From contig NC_018336.1 in assembly GCF_000234665.1 (NCBI RefSeq), positions 289,069 through 353,068 of the forward strand: a stretch of 64,000 bases of DNA. The letters run 5' to 3'. The translations under genes were made by a program, and so were the position numbers. Positions 26,585 through 36,738 of this stretch are shown here, piece by piece. The notes under the pieces are model-generated. The model worked only from the letters and a program-made list of their open reading frames with translations, was not told where the DNA came from and did not search any database. The number at the start of each line of letters is the position of its first letter. The stretch's first letter is position 1. Source of the DNA: Leishmania mexicana MHOM/GT/2001/U1103 (lineage: Eukaryota; Euglenozoa; Kinetoplastea; Trypanosomatida; Trypanosomatidae).

Positions 26585-29177
26585 TTCTTGGCGAGCGCCT
26601 TCGGAGGCTGGGTCGTTGGCTTCACGGCACCGTCTGTCGTCACGTCTCGGGACACAGATGCCTTCTTCCACCACCGCCGCGCTCGCGCTCACAAGTAAGC
26701 AACGTCTCCTCAGCGAGGCCACTCTGCGCAGCATTACCTTACTCTTGCGCCACACGGCAGCCCAGGTCGAGGCGGCCGCGTTGCAGGATGCAATGGAAGA
26801 TCCCTTGGCGAGTGAGTACATCATGACGAGTGGGGGCCGTGCAGACGAGCACAACGTCAACCCCACCACTGTGAGCGTTCCGGTCGCGTCTTTCATTGAT
26901 GGCGATGCAGATCGGTCCGCACTAAGCTCGAGGTCTTCGTCGGGGAGCGGTGTGGATTGGGTGTCGGGAATGTCGGTGACCTCATCAGCGCATGACGCGG
27001 CGACGCACAGCACCGATTCGCCGCCGCAGCAGCCCAAACGGGGATCTAAGACTATGGCGCAGGCGTCCTCCATGCTGACATCGTCGTCGGTCCCAGAGAA
27101 CCGACCTCAGCAAAGTTGCTGTTCACCATCCCCGTGGGAGCTGCGCCGTCGGCCTCGCGTCAACTTTAGTGGGACTCTCGTCGACCACGCGATTCGCGCC
27201 GTGGACGCCGCTATCAGCAGCCCGTCATACTCGTATAGCTTCCCAGAGAAGTGGTTTGGTCCCCCAGCTGACGCGCTTGCGCTGCATGCTGTGCAGAGCT
27301 CGGCGGGGGACACCCTCCTCAACCCCAGCATGAAGCGAGCATCGATGACGACTGCAAAGGGGTTTCGACCCCGTTGGCAGCCGCGGACGTCCCCCTTAAA
27401 GCACACTTTTACCAGGGAAGCTTCTTCTCCTGCCGCCTCGCTCTCGCAGTCGCTGAGCACCGCCGTGTTCTTGCCGGAGCGGTCGCCCGCGAGAAGTCCG
27501 ACCACGTTGACGCACCGCAACTCCTTCTCCAACCATGCCGACTGGAGCAAGGTTTCAGCGGTTGCCACCTCGCAGCCACCATTGTTTTTCGACAATCTGC
27601 TGTTTGACCCGGCGACGAACCGCTACCTTTTCGAAGGTCATGCGTTCCGTGAGGAGGTTCGAGTTCTACAGGCCCCTGCGGCGGATGCATCTGTGCTGGC
27701 GGCGTCTCGCTCAGACGACGCGGGGAGCGGAGACAGCGTCACCAACCACCCGCGCGGCTCGCCGTCACCGTTGTTACTGCTTGTGAGAGAGTACATCCCA
27801 GTATCAGCCGAGTGCAGCATCGTCGGGGATGAGCAACAACTGCTCAGCGCGAGTGGTGGCAGCGTGGATGCAGTCGTGGTCCAATGCTTCTCCCTCTTGC
27901 CACCGCAGCTGGCACATCTACGGCCCAATCCATACCAGCTTCTCCCCGAGACCACCACCACAATGTGCCTACTCGTTGCGCTACCGGGCTGCGTGACATT
28001 GGTGACATCGCTGGACGTCTTTTTGCACGATATGCGGCACAGCCTCCTCATGGCGACGGGATCTTCGCTGGAGCGCCTCTTGAGCAGCTCACAGGAGACA
28101 ACGAAGGAGGTCCGCCGGCGTCCCGAGAGCGGAGCGCAGTCGCCCGTGACGACTGTGCGCCCCTCCGCATCTACTGCCCGCGTAAGCTTCCTGCGTCCTC
28201 GCACCTCGCTGAAAGCGGTCTGCGGTAACGGGGTCTCCGGCGCCTCACCCTCGGGCGCTGCAACGCAGGTCTCGCCGGACGCAGCGGAGAGGGATCGAGA
28301 TGCCACACGAATTGCCATAGTGCAAGAACGACTTACCCAGATAGTGGTGCCGGACGTACTCGACGAGGCGATGCATGCTATCTACGCAACCCTTGTGGTG
28401 TACAGCAGTCAATGTGAGCAGCGGCGTTGCATGCTCGCCGCCGTGGATGCTGTCCATGTGCTGCAACGCTTCTTTCGTCACTGCCTCGCCGTGATGGAGC
28501 GGGCGGTACGACGGATGGTGCGACTGTGGCGCCAGCTGGAGGTGGATGCGCGACTGAAGCTACAGCAGTACCGTCCGCTGCCAACGGCGATGGAGAGGAT
28601 TGACGTGGTGGCGAACAGAATTCTGCAGGACCACATGCTCACCTCGGTGAACTACAAGCGTGCGTTCATTGTGGCCCAGTGGGCAGCGCGGCGTCGCTCC
28701 TTCGCTCAGTGGAGACAGATGGAGGAGTGGGACAGCGTGTTTGCGTCGCACGTGCGGCGCAGGGAAGGCGACGCAGACGGCGCCGTCACCAATAGCGCTG
28801 CGGAGAAGAGGTCGCGTAGCGCCCGACTGAGCGCCGGAGAGGAGCTGCGGTTGGAGTCGGAGTTTAACAAGCGCCGAGGCTGGTCGAGCAAGGTGATGAC
28901 GCAGTGCACGGCGCCTTCTTTCCCCTCAACTACTGTCGAGTCGTATGCCGAGCGCGAGCAAGCCGCGATTCGTCGTTTTCTCAGCTGGTACATAGACCCA
29001 CAGGAGCTCCTCTACCTCAGCCATCAACGCTTGCTGGAAACACTGAAAGGCTCCGTCTTTCAGATGGCGGATGTGAGGGTCGAGCTGAGGCACGCTGCTA
29101 ACAGACTGACGAAGGAGGATTGCACGGCACCGCTCGATGCTTCCGTGTCGTGCAACAGCGTTCATCAGCACAGGTGA
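26529..29177 (+). CDS. Large unknown protein, 882 aa
   Basis: I do not recognise the family. ATG 26529 is the first in-frame ATG after an in-frame stop at 26505. Residues 1-360 are mostly Ser/Ala/Arg-rich and probably disordered. An ordered block starts near 353 with LFDPATNRYLFEGHAFREEV and includes hydrophobic strands (MCLLVALPGCVTLVTSLDVF, near 479-498). A helical basic region follows near 600-750 (WAARRRSFAQWRQMEEWDSV). A final helical segment runs to the C-terminus (AIRRFLSWYIDPQELLYLS). No signal peptide or clear membrane helix is present. The stop is followed within 80 bp by a relic of the SIDER-like repeat. Role unknown. Confidence 0.8.
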   Translation: MNAQDSAPLSKKAALRRDDSWRAPSEAGSLASRHRLSSRLGTQMPSSTTAALALTSKQRLLSEATLRSITLLLRHTAAQVEAAALQDAMEDPLASEYIMTSGGRADEHNVNPTTVSVPVASFIDGDADRSALSSRSSSGSGVDWVSGMSVTSSAHDAATHSTDSPPQQPKRGSKTMAQASSMLTSSSVPENRPQQSCCSPSPWELRRRPRVNFSGTLVDHAIRAVDAAISSPSYSYSFPEKWFGPPADALALHAVQSSAGDTLLNPSMKRASMTTAKGFRPRWQPRTSPLKHTFTREASSPAASLSQSLSTAVFLPERSPARSPTTLTHRNSFSNHADWSKVSAVATSQPPLFFDNLLFDPATNRYLFEGHAFREEVRVLQAPAADASVLAASRSDDAGSGDSVTNHPRGSPSPLLLLVREYIPVSAECSIVGDEQQLLSASGGSVDAVVVQCFSLLPPQLAHLRPNPYQLLPETTTTMCLLVALPGCVTLVTSLDVFLHDMRHSLLMATGSSLERLLSSSQETTKEVRRRPESGAQSPVTTVRPSASTARVSFLRPRTSLKAVCGNGVSGASPSGAATQVSPDAAERDRDATRIAIVQERLTQIVVPDVLDEAMHAIYATLVVYSSQCEQRRCMLAAVDAVHVLQRFFRHCLAVMERAVRRMVRLWRQLEVDARLKLQQYRPLPTAMERIDVVANRILQDHMLTSVNYKRAFIVAQWAARRRSFAQWRQMEEWDSVFASHVRRREGDADGAVTNSAAEKRSRSARLSAGEELRLESEFNKRRGWSSKVMTQCTAPSFPSTTVESYAEREQAAIRRFLSWYIDPQELLYLSHQRLLETLKGSVFQMADVRVELRHAANRLTKEDCTAPLDASVSCNSVHQHR

Positions 29178-29254
29178 TGGCCCCCTCTCTCGGTAATTCA
29201 AACAATCAGCGGCCTTCTCTGTCTTTTCTGTCTTGTTATTCAAGAACTCCCCCC

Positions 29255-29318
29255 CCTCCGACGGGGTGTGGGCGCACCTGAGTGCGTGACATCTCAGAGC
29301 CCAGTGCACCCTCCTCCC
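29255..29318 (+). mobile_element. SIDER-like repeat relic E (5' end only)
   Basis: About 64 bp that match the first ~68 bp of copies A, C and D with several differences (CGACGGGGTGTGGGCGCACC here). Homology stops in the CCCTCCTCC tract, about where copy B begins. It starts 78 bp after the stop of the 882-aa gene. Confidence 0.6.
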
Positions 29319-29993
29319 TACACACTCTCTCTGTGGACCCCTCGATGTAAAGTACCGTCATGTTTGTGCTGGCTCGCCTCTCCTTGTCATTGTGCTTTTC
29401 GCTTGTGCGCGCATGCCCTGGGCACGTGTGCTCTCTCTTTTCGGTGTGATTGGTGTCCTGCTCACTTGCGCTCGTCGCACTCATACGCGAAGGTGCATTC
29501 CGGATGATGACGTACGCTCACCACCACTCCCACGCGCGCGAAGCTACAGTGTCGGTGGACTACGAGTAGCTTCCATCATTGTGAGCGCTTGTAATGCAAT
29601 CGCCATGTCAGCGCCAGCACGGATGGAAGGCGCAGCAGATGACCTTCCCGAGCCCCTGCTCACCCTCCACCTTGCCGGCACCAGGGCGGCGCACTCGGGG
29701 CTTGCCGTGGACCCGTTGATAGGCACACCAGCGCGGGCAGCTGCCACCAACACGAGGACGATGTTCCGCTCTCCCGGTCACCTGCCCTCTCTCCCTCCGT
29801 GCTTTTCTATCTGCCCCGCAACCCACCACCCCATGCATCTGCGCACATACAACAAAGTACTTCAAGGACTGAGCCCCTCCCTCCCCCACCCCTCCCACGA
29901 GCGCGTGGGTCAGTGTGCAATCCGCGCAGGTCAACCAACCGCGCCCCTGGCGATCCGTTCCTGCGTCGCCTCCACTCTCTCTTTTACTGTTAT

Positions 29994-29995
29994 AG
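29994..29995 (+). promoter_or_regulatory. Probable spliced-leader acceptor AG
   Basis: Follows T/C-rich sequence at 29967-29990; 25 nt before ATG 30021. Confidence 0.55.
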
Positions 29996-30020
29996 TGGCG
30001 AGCGCAGGAGGGCATGCAGG

Positions 30021-31670
30021 ATGCCGTCCTCTTCACTTTTCTCTTCTTCATTTTTCGAGAGCCTGTCGTACTCGCGACGAGGCACCAGAAAGAACAGGGC
30101 CACACGCTCTCTTGCGCGCCGCTCTCAGGAGCTTGGAGCACAGCTGTGCGGCCGGCTGTCCCAGATCGCGCTAGAGGTGAGCTCTGCAGCACTCGGTCGC
30201 ACTGCCACCGCTGCTGCAGACGTGGGCGCGGGCACGCATGCTAACGGATCGTCTTTGGTGTCCTCATCGTCTTCTGCTGTCTCCGCGCCGCTTTCCTTCA
30301 TGGTGGATGTGCACCGTGACCTCTCCGCTCACTACGGCTCCCACGCAGTCCGGCGCGGCCTCGCTAAGCCACTCGGTCCATGCGTGCATCCAGTCCTTCG
30401 CAAAGGCAATCTGGCCACTCAGCGCGCAGGCGTCCATAGCCCCCGCTACATGCGGGTGTGGTCACTACGATTGGTGCGTCGATGCTGGTGCCCTCGCTGC
30501 GGTGTGTGGCTCAGCAGCGGCGGCGTGCCCAAGCTGTCCAAGCTCAAAGCACGCCGAACCACACTCGCCACAATCAAGGAGTGCCGCGTGCGACGTCAGC
30601 TCCGTCCTTCACGTCCCCCCATCCCACGCAGGCGATTCATGTTGTGCTGTCTTCGCTGTCTCGACGCCGCCCAACGCGCGGCGAAGAGAAACGCAACGCT
30701 CTCTCACATCGCCACTGGTGGGCAGCAGCAAAACGACATCGCAGTCAGAAACACCGCTGGGAACGCCTCACTGTCTACACAGCACGCTGTGCGGAAAGCG
30801 TGCGCTGCATGGGTCGAACAAACCGCAACGGCTGTATTGGCCGAGGCCCGAGTGCCCCGGCGAAACCGTCGCTGCCGCAGGCGCAGCAAACGACGCCGTC
30901 GCGACAGCACCGAAGAGGCTAGGGCAGGGGCAAACGCAACCGGGCGAGCTGACTCTGGCAGCACTGCAGCGGTGCATCAACCGAGCACCTCAGCATCTCA
31001 AGTAACCCAAAAGCTTGCTCTCTCGCTGACACGCAACACGACGCCATTGCCTGGCGTTGCTAGCGCTGGAAAGCCGACCAAGGCGTCAGCAGTGAAGGTG
31101 CCAACGACTGCTAGCACAGCCCACAAGAGCTTGCAGGGTCTGGTGCCGAGCGGTCCACTGAAGAAAAGCGTGCCGCGAGCCTCTGTCAAGGGGCCACCTC
31201 AACCAAGCTCAAAGAAGCTGGCGGCGACCGCCCCTGCCGCTTGCAAACCCGATGCAGCAGTCACAGAGCATGCAGTGGTTGCTTCATCGACATTGCACAT
31301 ACGGCCATCTTTGCCATCCCCGTCTGTCATCGGCGGTGCACATGTGCGAATCGCCGATCAGCAATTGGAGGCAGGGCAGGCGAAACACATGAGCATAATT
31401 CGCAAAGTCACAAGCAGCGGTGGTGAGGAACCCACAGCCACGGCCTCGGTCTCAGGCCCGTCGCCATCACCAACGGACTCGCTGCCGTCTTCAGCTCCTC
31501 CTGCTCCACCGGTGCCCTCAGCGCCTGCGAGGGCCATCCCATCCACGTCGCGCCCAACGGATGTTGCAAAGAAGACGCCCCGTCCACCTGCCAAGGCCGC
31601 AACCGTGGCGAAGAAGCCGGCCGCAGCAACGAAGAAATTCATGGACACTATGAACCAGCTCGGATTCTGA
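30021..31670 (+). CDS. Basic protein with a CxxC...CxxC zinc-binding pattern (possible Rpr2/Rpp21 relative)
   Basis: 549 aa. The N-terminal third is Arg/Ser-rich with a helical stretch (TRSLARRSQELGAQLCGRLS). Residues 141-228 carry two cysteine pairs, C157-P-R-C160 and C210-L-R-C213, in a strongly basic setting with Arg/Lys-rich sequence between and after them. This order (helices, first CxxC, basic insert, second CxxC, basic tail) resembles the zinc ribbon of Rpr2/Rpp21/SNM1 proteins of RNase P/MRP; that assignment is a guess. From about 270 onward the protein is an Ala/Ser/Pro/Lys linker with AKK/PKK-like patches, ending in a short ordered tag (TKKFMDTMNQLGF). Nuclear or nucleolar localisation is plausible from the basic patches. 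The start follows the acceptor at 29994-29995. Confidence 0.65.
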   Translation: MPSSSLFSSSFFESLSYSRRGTRKNRATRSLARRSQELGAQLCGRLSQIALEVSSAALGRTATAAADVGAGTHANGSSLVSSSSSAVSAPLSFMVDVHRDLSAHYGSHAVRRGLAKPLGPCVHPVLRKGNLATQRAGVHSPRYMRVWSLRLVRRCWCPRCGVWLSSGGVPKLSKLKARRTTLATIKECRVRRQLRPSRPPIPRRRFMLCCLRCLDAAQRAAKRNATLSHIATGGQQQNDIAVRNTAGNASLSTQHAVRKACAAWVEQTATAVLAEARVPRRNRRCRRRSKRRRRDSTEEARAGANATGRADSGSTAAVHQPSTSASQVTQKLALSLTRNTTPLPGVASAGKPTKASAVKVPTTASTAHKSLQGLVPSGPLKKSVPRASVKGPPQPSSKKLAATAPAACKPDAAVTEHAVVASSTLHIRPSLPSPSVIGGAHVRIADQQLEAGQAKHMSIIRKVTSSGGEEPTATASVSGPSPSPTDSLPSSAPPAPPVPSAPARAIPSTSRPTDVAKKTPRPPAKAATVAKKPAAATKKFMDTMNQLGF

Positions 31671-31869
31671 CGAGGTGTGGTGCTTGTGTGAGCGCCAGAA
31701 GCGCAAAAAAAAAATCGCCTTCGCACGCAATGCCGCTTGAGCCTTACATACGCCTCATACAGCCGCTATTCTCACGCTGCTGCCTCCTGTGCTGATCTTA
31801 TATCGTGTTTCACTCACGAAGCTTTCATGGCACCTCGTCGTCTTTTTGCTTCTCTCCCCCGCTGTCTCC
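31671..31869. other. Short 3'UTR stretch before repeat copy C
   Basis: No gene is seen; an A run lies at about 31705-31714 and T/C-rich sequence runs into the repeat. Confidence 0.5.
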
Positions 31870-32447
31870 CCTCACGACGGGGTGCGGGCGCACCTCGGTG
31901 CGTGGCATCTCAGGGCCCAGCGGCACCCTCCTCCCCCATCTCCCATCCCCATCCCTATCCCTGCCCAATGCCGAGCCACCTCTGGCGCCGACAGGGCCGA
32001 GTGCCTGCGACTCAGCGCAGTCAGGGCGGTGCATCGCTGCTGATCGCGGACCGTCAGCTCCTGGACGGTGCTGCCTCGGGGAGACCTGCGGCAGTAAGCG
32101 CGCTTGTGCCCATCCACATGATGGGCAGAGTGTCCGCGTGACGCGAACGCATCCCACCACCCGGCCCTCGCACTGCCCGCTGGTGTGGGGAAGCCTGAGC
32201 CACCCCCTCCCCTCGAGGGGAGGGGACGCACCAGGGGTGGCAGCCGGCATAGCGGGGAAGCGGCTGTGAGGCGGTGGGTGAGGGGGCAGCGCTTGAGGGC
32301 GGTGGGGGGCGGTGCTCACAAGGCCGAGTCGGCGCATCTGGTGTGACGCGTGCGTGCCTGTGGCATGCTTTGTCCCACGCTGGTGGGGCCCTGAGGCAGG
32401 GCGGGGATGGGGCCGGCGTTGAGGTCGTGCTGGTACGGCAGAGCAAT
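31870..32447 (+). mobile_element. SIDER-like degenerate retroposon, copy C (full length)
   Basis: Nearly identical to copy A over its whole length, from CCTCACGACGG to GAGCAATG, with the perfect 22-nt palindrome at 32204-32225. It begins 199 bp after the stop of the CxxC gene, so it is very probably in that gene's 3'UTR. Same strand as the genes. Confidence 0.65.
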
Positions 32448-33144
32448 GACCACGCCTCTCCGAAAGTGTTGCTAAAACTCTCGCCGGTCGTGCATGGCTT
32501 CTCGCGACAGACAACAGAAATAACTCCGAACAGGGACAATGGGTGCATCATGTAAGGACGCCGAAGCGCTGAGGCTTCACTGTCTTGTACTGCAGACGCC
32601 TCCCCTCTTGCTTCTGATATCCTCGCCGATGCCCATCTTGCGGTTTTTGCGCTCTTGTATGCTCTGTGTCCTCCGGCTGCGCCTGTGGGTACCGTGGAGG
32701 AGGGCGTGCTTTGGTGTGCATGCTTGTGACTATGACGCATATTAACTTGTGCGTTCTTGCTTTCTCTGCCGATCGCCTCTGCCGTCTGTGCTTGATGTGC
32801 GCCAGCACGCCTACTGCCGATAACTTACAGAGTGCTGTTAGCATTTTCCCATTGGCGTTGCTGCCTCGCTCTCTCCTCGTGCGCCGTCGTGTGTCGGGTC
32901 GGATTTGGAGGATCTGGGGGGGATTGGCCGACGTCCGGCCAACAAACACGCGCACAGGCCATACTGAACCCCTTCTCCCTCTCGCTCCGCTCACACGTTC
33001 TTATAGTTGCATCTCGCCCTCCACCACCACCATCACCCCCTCCGCATAGATATTGTCTGTGCCCCATCTTGTCTCTTCGCTGGCTTTCCTTTTCGCCCTT
33101 TCGCCGCACTATCCGTGAAGAAGAGCTGGTTGAAGCGGACAAAA
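32448..33144. other. Intergenic region and 5' leader of the FIBP-like gene
   Basis: No gene is seen. T/C-rich sequence at about 33053-33107 leads to AG 33119-33120 with no earlier AG. Confidence 0.6.
33119..33120 (+). promoter_or_regulatory. Probable spliced-leader acceptor AG for the FIBP-like gene
   Basis: First AG after a long T/C-rich tract; 24-nt genomic 5'UTR before ATG 33145. Confidence 0.55.
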
Positions 33145-36100
33145 ATGCCTGTCTCTGTGTCCATGCACGCGTGCTCGGCGTGGCCGGTGAGCATCGACTT
33201 CGTCGCCTTCCGCTTTTTCTTGGCGGGGTACTCAGTTGAGGAGACAGTGGAGCAGCTCATGGCGCTGCAGAGTGAAACGCCAGCGGCGTCCCCGCGTCGG
33301 CGCACGTCCTCTGCGTCGCTCTCTTCCTCAAGGTCATCGGACTTGGGCAAAGCTTCGCACGCGGGATCGGAGTCCTCTTCGCGGTCCGCCACCCGCTCCA
33401 AGGCGCACCGTCGCCATAGAAGGCAACAACGGACTTCTCAGCAACGCCAGCACTCGCTGTCCGTGATGCACAATGCACAACAGCAGACTGAGGACAGGCG
33501 CCTAGAGGACGAAGATGAGAATCCGCAGGAGATTGCCGTGGCCACCACGGCGGCAGCTCTGCCCCGCAACACCTCAATAAGCAGCTCCGCGAGCGGCGCA
33601 CACGTCCCGGCCACCGCCACAGCGCCAAGCACCACCACCGTGGTAGATAACAGCAACAACAACGTCTCTGCTTCATCATCCATGGCGGTTGCCGTAACGC
33701 CGTCCTCCGCGGCCTTCCACCCCGCCCAAGGCGGCGCCCGTACACACCACCATCGCCATCGCCATCGTCACCACCAGCGTCTGGACAAGTCGCCCGGCGG
33801 TTCCGAACACAAAAAGTCGGGTCACGTAGCGCCGCACTCGTCCCGTTCGCGCATAGCCGCGACGTCGCCAGGGGCGGCCACCCGCACCTCGTTTGCGCTG
33901 CCGTCGACGCTGAACACCGAGTACAGCAATTCATCGCTGCCGTCTGTCGACCTCAGTAGTTTCAGGCGTTTGACCGATGACCCTACCGCCGCTGCCACGG
34001 CAGAGGTGGCTGCCGCCGTTATCACTGGCGGCGGCAGTGGAGCACGGGCAGGCGGGGCGAGCAGCAGTCATCACCTTCATGTAAACTTCGGTGATACGAA
34101 GGCCTCCTCATCCCCGCAGCAGCGCCGCGAGAAGCATCGAAAGGACAGTGCAGAGCGTCAGTGCTTCTTTGTGAGCGAGAGCTACATGAAGTTCCAGCGG
34201 CAGCTACAGGAGTTCGAGGCGATTGGCGGGGTGGGCGTCGGCTCCTCCTCCCTGCAGAGTCGCTACCTGTTCGAAGAGGTGACGGAGCAGTATCAGGTGT
34301 TTCGCGAGCTGTCCCGCGAGGAACATCTCGGCTCCCCGTACGCGTTTCTCTCGAACTACTATATCCCCATACCTGTGGCAGCGCGTTTGCAGCTGCTGGA
34401 GATGTATTACGAGACGGACGCGAGCGTCTTTCGGTGGGCCTTCGGTGACAAGCTAAGCCGTTTCGACCTGCCAGCGGCGCTGAGCGCAGCGCGCGAAGAG
34501 AACGTGTGTGGTACACTGTCGGCGGGCTTTGGAGGTGTGGCGGGACTTGGTAGCGGTGGTGGTAACAGCAGTAGCGCCGCGGACGGAAGCGTCACCGCCG
34601 CATCCTTCTGGACCAGCCGGTGGAAAGGCTCCCCCGGTAAGCTTGCAGCGATGGACGCGGCGACGGTGACGCGGCTGAGTGATCAGCACGTTCACGCCCT
34701 TCGCCGCCAGTGGGAAAATATCAAGCACATCTGCGTCACCGTCGCAGCCCTCTATCGTGGAAAAGGCGACATGTGCGTCCCCCTTGATATGCCGCTCCTG
34801 ACGACCATCCAGCAGTGCTTCGGGCTACGCCATGAGCAGGCTCTCGATTACGCTACGGCTGCGTTCGGCTTCGAACACCGTCTCGAGACGCGCCTCTTCG
34901 AGCACTTGCACAACTTCAACGAGTACGGCGTGATTTGCTCCATCGTGGCGTCTTTGTGGTGTGACTGCTCCGGGTATTTCCTAAGTGGATCGTTCCGAGA
35001 CGGGTGCCGCCGACTTGGCCGCCTGCTGGACGAGTATCGAATTCTGTCGGAGCTGCACTTGATTGTGTTTGGCGAAGCAATGCGTCCGCGGTGGCAGGTG
35101 CAGCTAGACGAGGTGCAGCGCGTCATCACGACATCTTCTCATGTCGAGAAAAACGCAATGGCCTCAGCAACGGCGGCCGTCTCTGCCACAAGTCCTGTCA
35201 CACCCAGCGTCAGCGGTGGTGGAGGGGGCTTGGCAACGCCAACGACAATGTCAGCTGGCATATTACCAACCCTTTCGAGCAGTGCCACTGGGGTGGGCAG
35301 CAACCACTTTGGTAGCCCACTGTGCGGCAACGGACACTTGGGCGGCGCGACTGGTGGGGCCGCGGCTGACGCGGGCAACACGAGCAATTTTACCTCACCA
35401 GTATTCCCGACTACAGGCGGGGCGTTCAGCACGAACAACGTGCACTCGCCGTTCAGCGGCAACGGGCAGTACAGCCGCCCTTTTTTGATGGAGTTCCCAT
35501 CCCTGATGAAGCACCTTTTGCGCGTCTGTGTGGCTCTCAGCAGCAACGGTGGTGTCAACGATGGCCTCGACATCTTTTTCACTCGCATCTACTCTTACTT
35601 GGAGCTTCTCAGCTCACGAACTGCGCCAGCCATCGTGTCGCGTATGATAAACGCCGCTGCATCAGGCGCGTCCACCATGACCGGCGCCGCTGCTGCTGTT
35701 GGGACCGGGGGAATTGGCAGCACCCTATCTGGCCAGCTTGGTGGGTCGGTGGGCGGTGGTGGCGCTGCGCCCGGTATCGGCACGTCCGTAGCGCCGCCTG
35801 GTCGACCGCCGTTGCCGCCGTACGGTGACCGCGTACAGAGCGATGGTGACTTGAGCTACACCACGGCTGACAGCGGAAATGCGATGGCGCCAGCTGGTGC
35901 CCCGATACCGCCGCCCCAAGGTTCATCCTCGTCGTTGACCCCTTTGTCGCGCGGTGGCACGAACCTCGGCAGACCGCTCCGGTCAGGCCTCACTCGTGTG
36001 GCGTCTTCTGGACATGTTTCCCGTCAAGCCTCCGGGAGAGGAGGTTGTAATGCGGCCTCGATGTCCACGCTGACAGTCGCAAGCGCCACCAACCTTCGCA

Positions 36101-36678
36101 CCGGTGGAGGAGGGAGCGGTTGCGTTGATGACGGCATGGCCGCGAGCGCGCCGTTCTCCTACGCGGTATCCACGGTGGTGAACACCTCTTTGCTTCAGCC
36201 TGCCAGCGTTCTGCTGCCCTTGACGGCGGCCATCGCTGCCCATAACGCCCCCGCAAGCGGAGGCTTTGCCTCGTCGCCGCTGCAGTCTGCGCTGGGAAGT
36301 CGCGGTTGCGCGTCAGAGGACGAGCCCACCGACGGGGACGCGGACGCAGGAAACGGGCACGGTGAGGCTGCGGCTCGGCCCATGGCGGGTGGGTCTTCGC
36401 CGAATAGCGGCGGCGCGCTTTCTTCATTGACGGCACAGCCCCTGCCTGCCTTGACGTCGTCCCTGCCGTCCCAGGTAAGTGACATGGTGCTGAAAGTGAT
36501 CGACAAGCGGTATCTGCGCGAGCTTTGCATGTTGCTCGCAGCCCTTCCCTGTGCGTGGCGCCAGCTGACAGTGCTGACGCGAGACGACCACATGGCGACC
36601 GACAAGTCTGTGAGCGATATGATGATGGCACTAAAAGCAATCACGCAGGTGCTCATGGCATCGGACGACTTTCATTAG
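33145..36678 (+). CDS. FIBP-like protein (acidic FGF intracellular-binding protein family) with large insertions
   Basis: 1177 aa. Three blocks follow the order of animal FIBP (about 360 aa). Block 1 is residues ~12-36 (VSIDFVAFRFFLAGYSVEET), matching the conserved xWLDGYSVxxAV region. Block 2 is ~382-450 (YQVFRELSREEH, then IPIPVAARLQLLEMYYETDA and a FGDKLSRFDL stretch). Block 3 is ~516-610 (RRQWENIKHICVTVAALYRG, LLTTIQQCFGLRHEQALDYA, FGFEHRLETRLFEHLHNF). The C-terminal ~65 residues (VSDMVLKVIDKRYLRELCML) look like the closing helices. Ser/Ala/Gly-rich insertions at ~45-335 and ~680-1110 triple the length. The animal protein's molecular role is poorly defined; without FGF ligands here, an older intracellular role is implied. 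The start follows a strong acceptor by 24 nt. Confidence 0.75.
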   Translation: MPVSVSMHACSAWPVSIDFVAFRFFLAGYSVEETVEQLMALQSETPAASPRRRTSSASLSSSRSSDLGKASHAGSESSSRSATRSKAHRRHRRQQRTSQQRQHSLSVMHNAQQQTEDRRLEDEDENPQEIAVATTAAALPRNTSISSSASGAHVPATATAPSTTTVVDNSNNNVSASSSMAVAVTPSSAAFHPAQGGARTHHHRHRHRHHQRLDKSPGGSEHKKSGHVAPHSSRSRIAATSPGAATRTSFALPSTLNTEYSNSSLPSVDLSSFRRLTDDPTAAATAEVAAAVITGGGSGARAGGASSSHHLHVNFGDTKASSSPQQRREKHRKDSAERQCFFVSESYMKFQRQLQEFEAIGGVGVGSSSLQSRYLFEEVTEQYQVFRELSREEHLGSPYAFLSNYYIPIPVAARLQLLEMYYETDASVFRWAFGDKLSRFDLPAALSAAREENVCGTLSAGFGGVAGLGSGGGNSSSAADGSVTAASFWTSRWKGSPGKLAAMDAATVTRLSDQHVHALRRQWENIKHICVTVAALYRGKGDMCVPLDMPLLTTIQQCFGLRHEQALDYATAAFGFEHRLETRLFEHLHNFNEYGVICSIVASLWCDCSGYFLSGSFRDGCRRLGRLLDEYRILSELHLIVFGEAMRPRWQVQLDEVQRVITTSSHVEKNAMASATAAVSATSPVTPSVSGGGGGLATPTTMSAGILPTLSSSATGVGSNHFGSPLCGNGHLGGATGGAAADAGNTSNFTSPVFPTTGGAFSTNNVHSPFSGNGQYSRPFLMEFPSLMKHLLRVCVALSSNGGVNDGLDIFFTRIYSYLELLSSRTAPAIVSRMINAAASGASTMTGAAAAVGTGGIGSTLSGQLGGSVGGGGAAPGIGTSVAPPGRPPLPPYGDRVQSDGDLSYTTADSGNAMAPAGAPIPPPQGSSSSLTPLSRGGTNLGRPLRSGLTRVASSGHVSRQASGRGGCNAASMSTLTVASATNLRTGGGGSGCVDDGMAASAPFSYAVSTVVNTSLLQPASVLLPLTAAIAAHNAPASGGFASSPLQSALGSRGCASEDEPTDGDADAGNGHGEAAARPMAGGSSPNSGGALSSLTAQPLPALTSSLPSQVSDMVLKVIDKRYLRELCMLLAALPCAWRQLTVLTRDDHMATDKSVSDMMMALKAITQVLMASDDFH

Positions 36679-36704
36679 GCGCGCTCTCCAACTCCGTTGT
36701 TATG

Positions 36705-36738
36705 CGTGTGTGTGTGTGTGTGTGTCTGTGTGTGTGTG
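36705..36738. repeat. GT microsatellite
   Basis: GT run interrupted by one CT, immediately after the FIBP-like stop region. Confidence 0.9.

Larger units (their letters stand above)
29178..30020. other. Intergenic region with a repeat relic and splice acceptor
   Basis: Holds repeat relic E at 29255-29318, then no recognisable gene. T/C-rich sequence at 29967-29990 precedes AG 29994-29995, a likely acceptor for the next gene (25-nt genomic 5'UTR). Confidence 0.55.
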
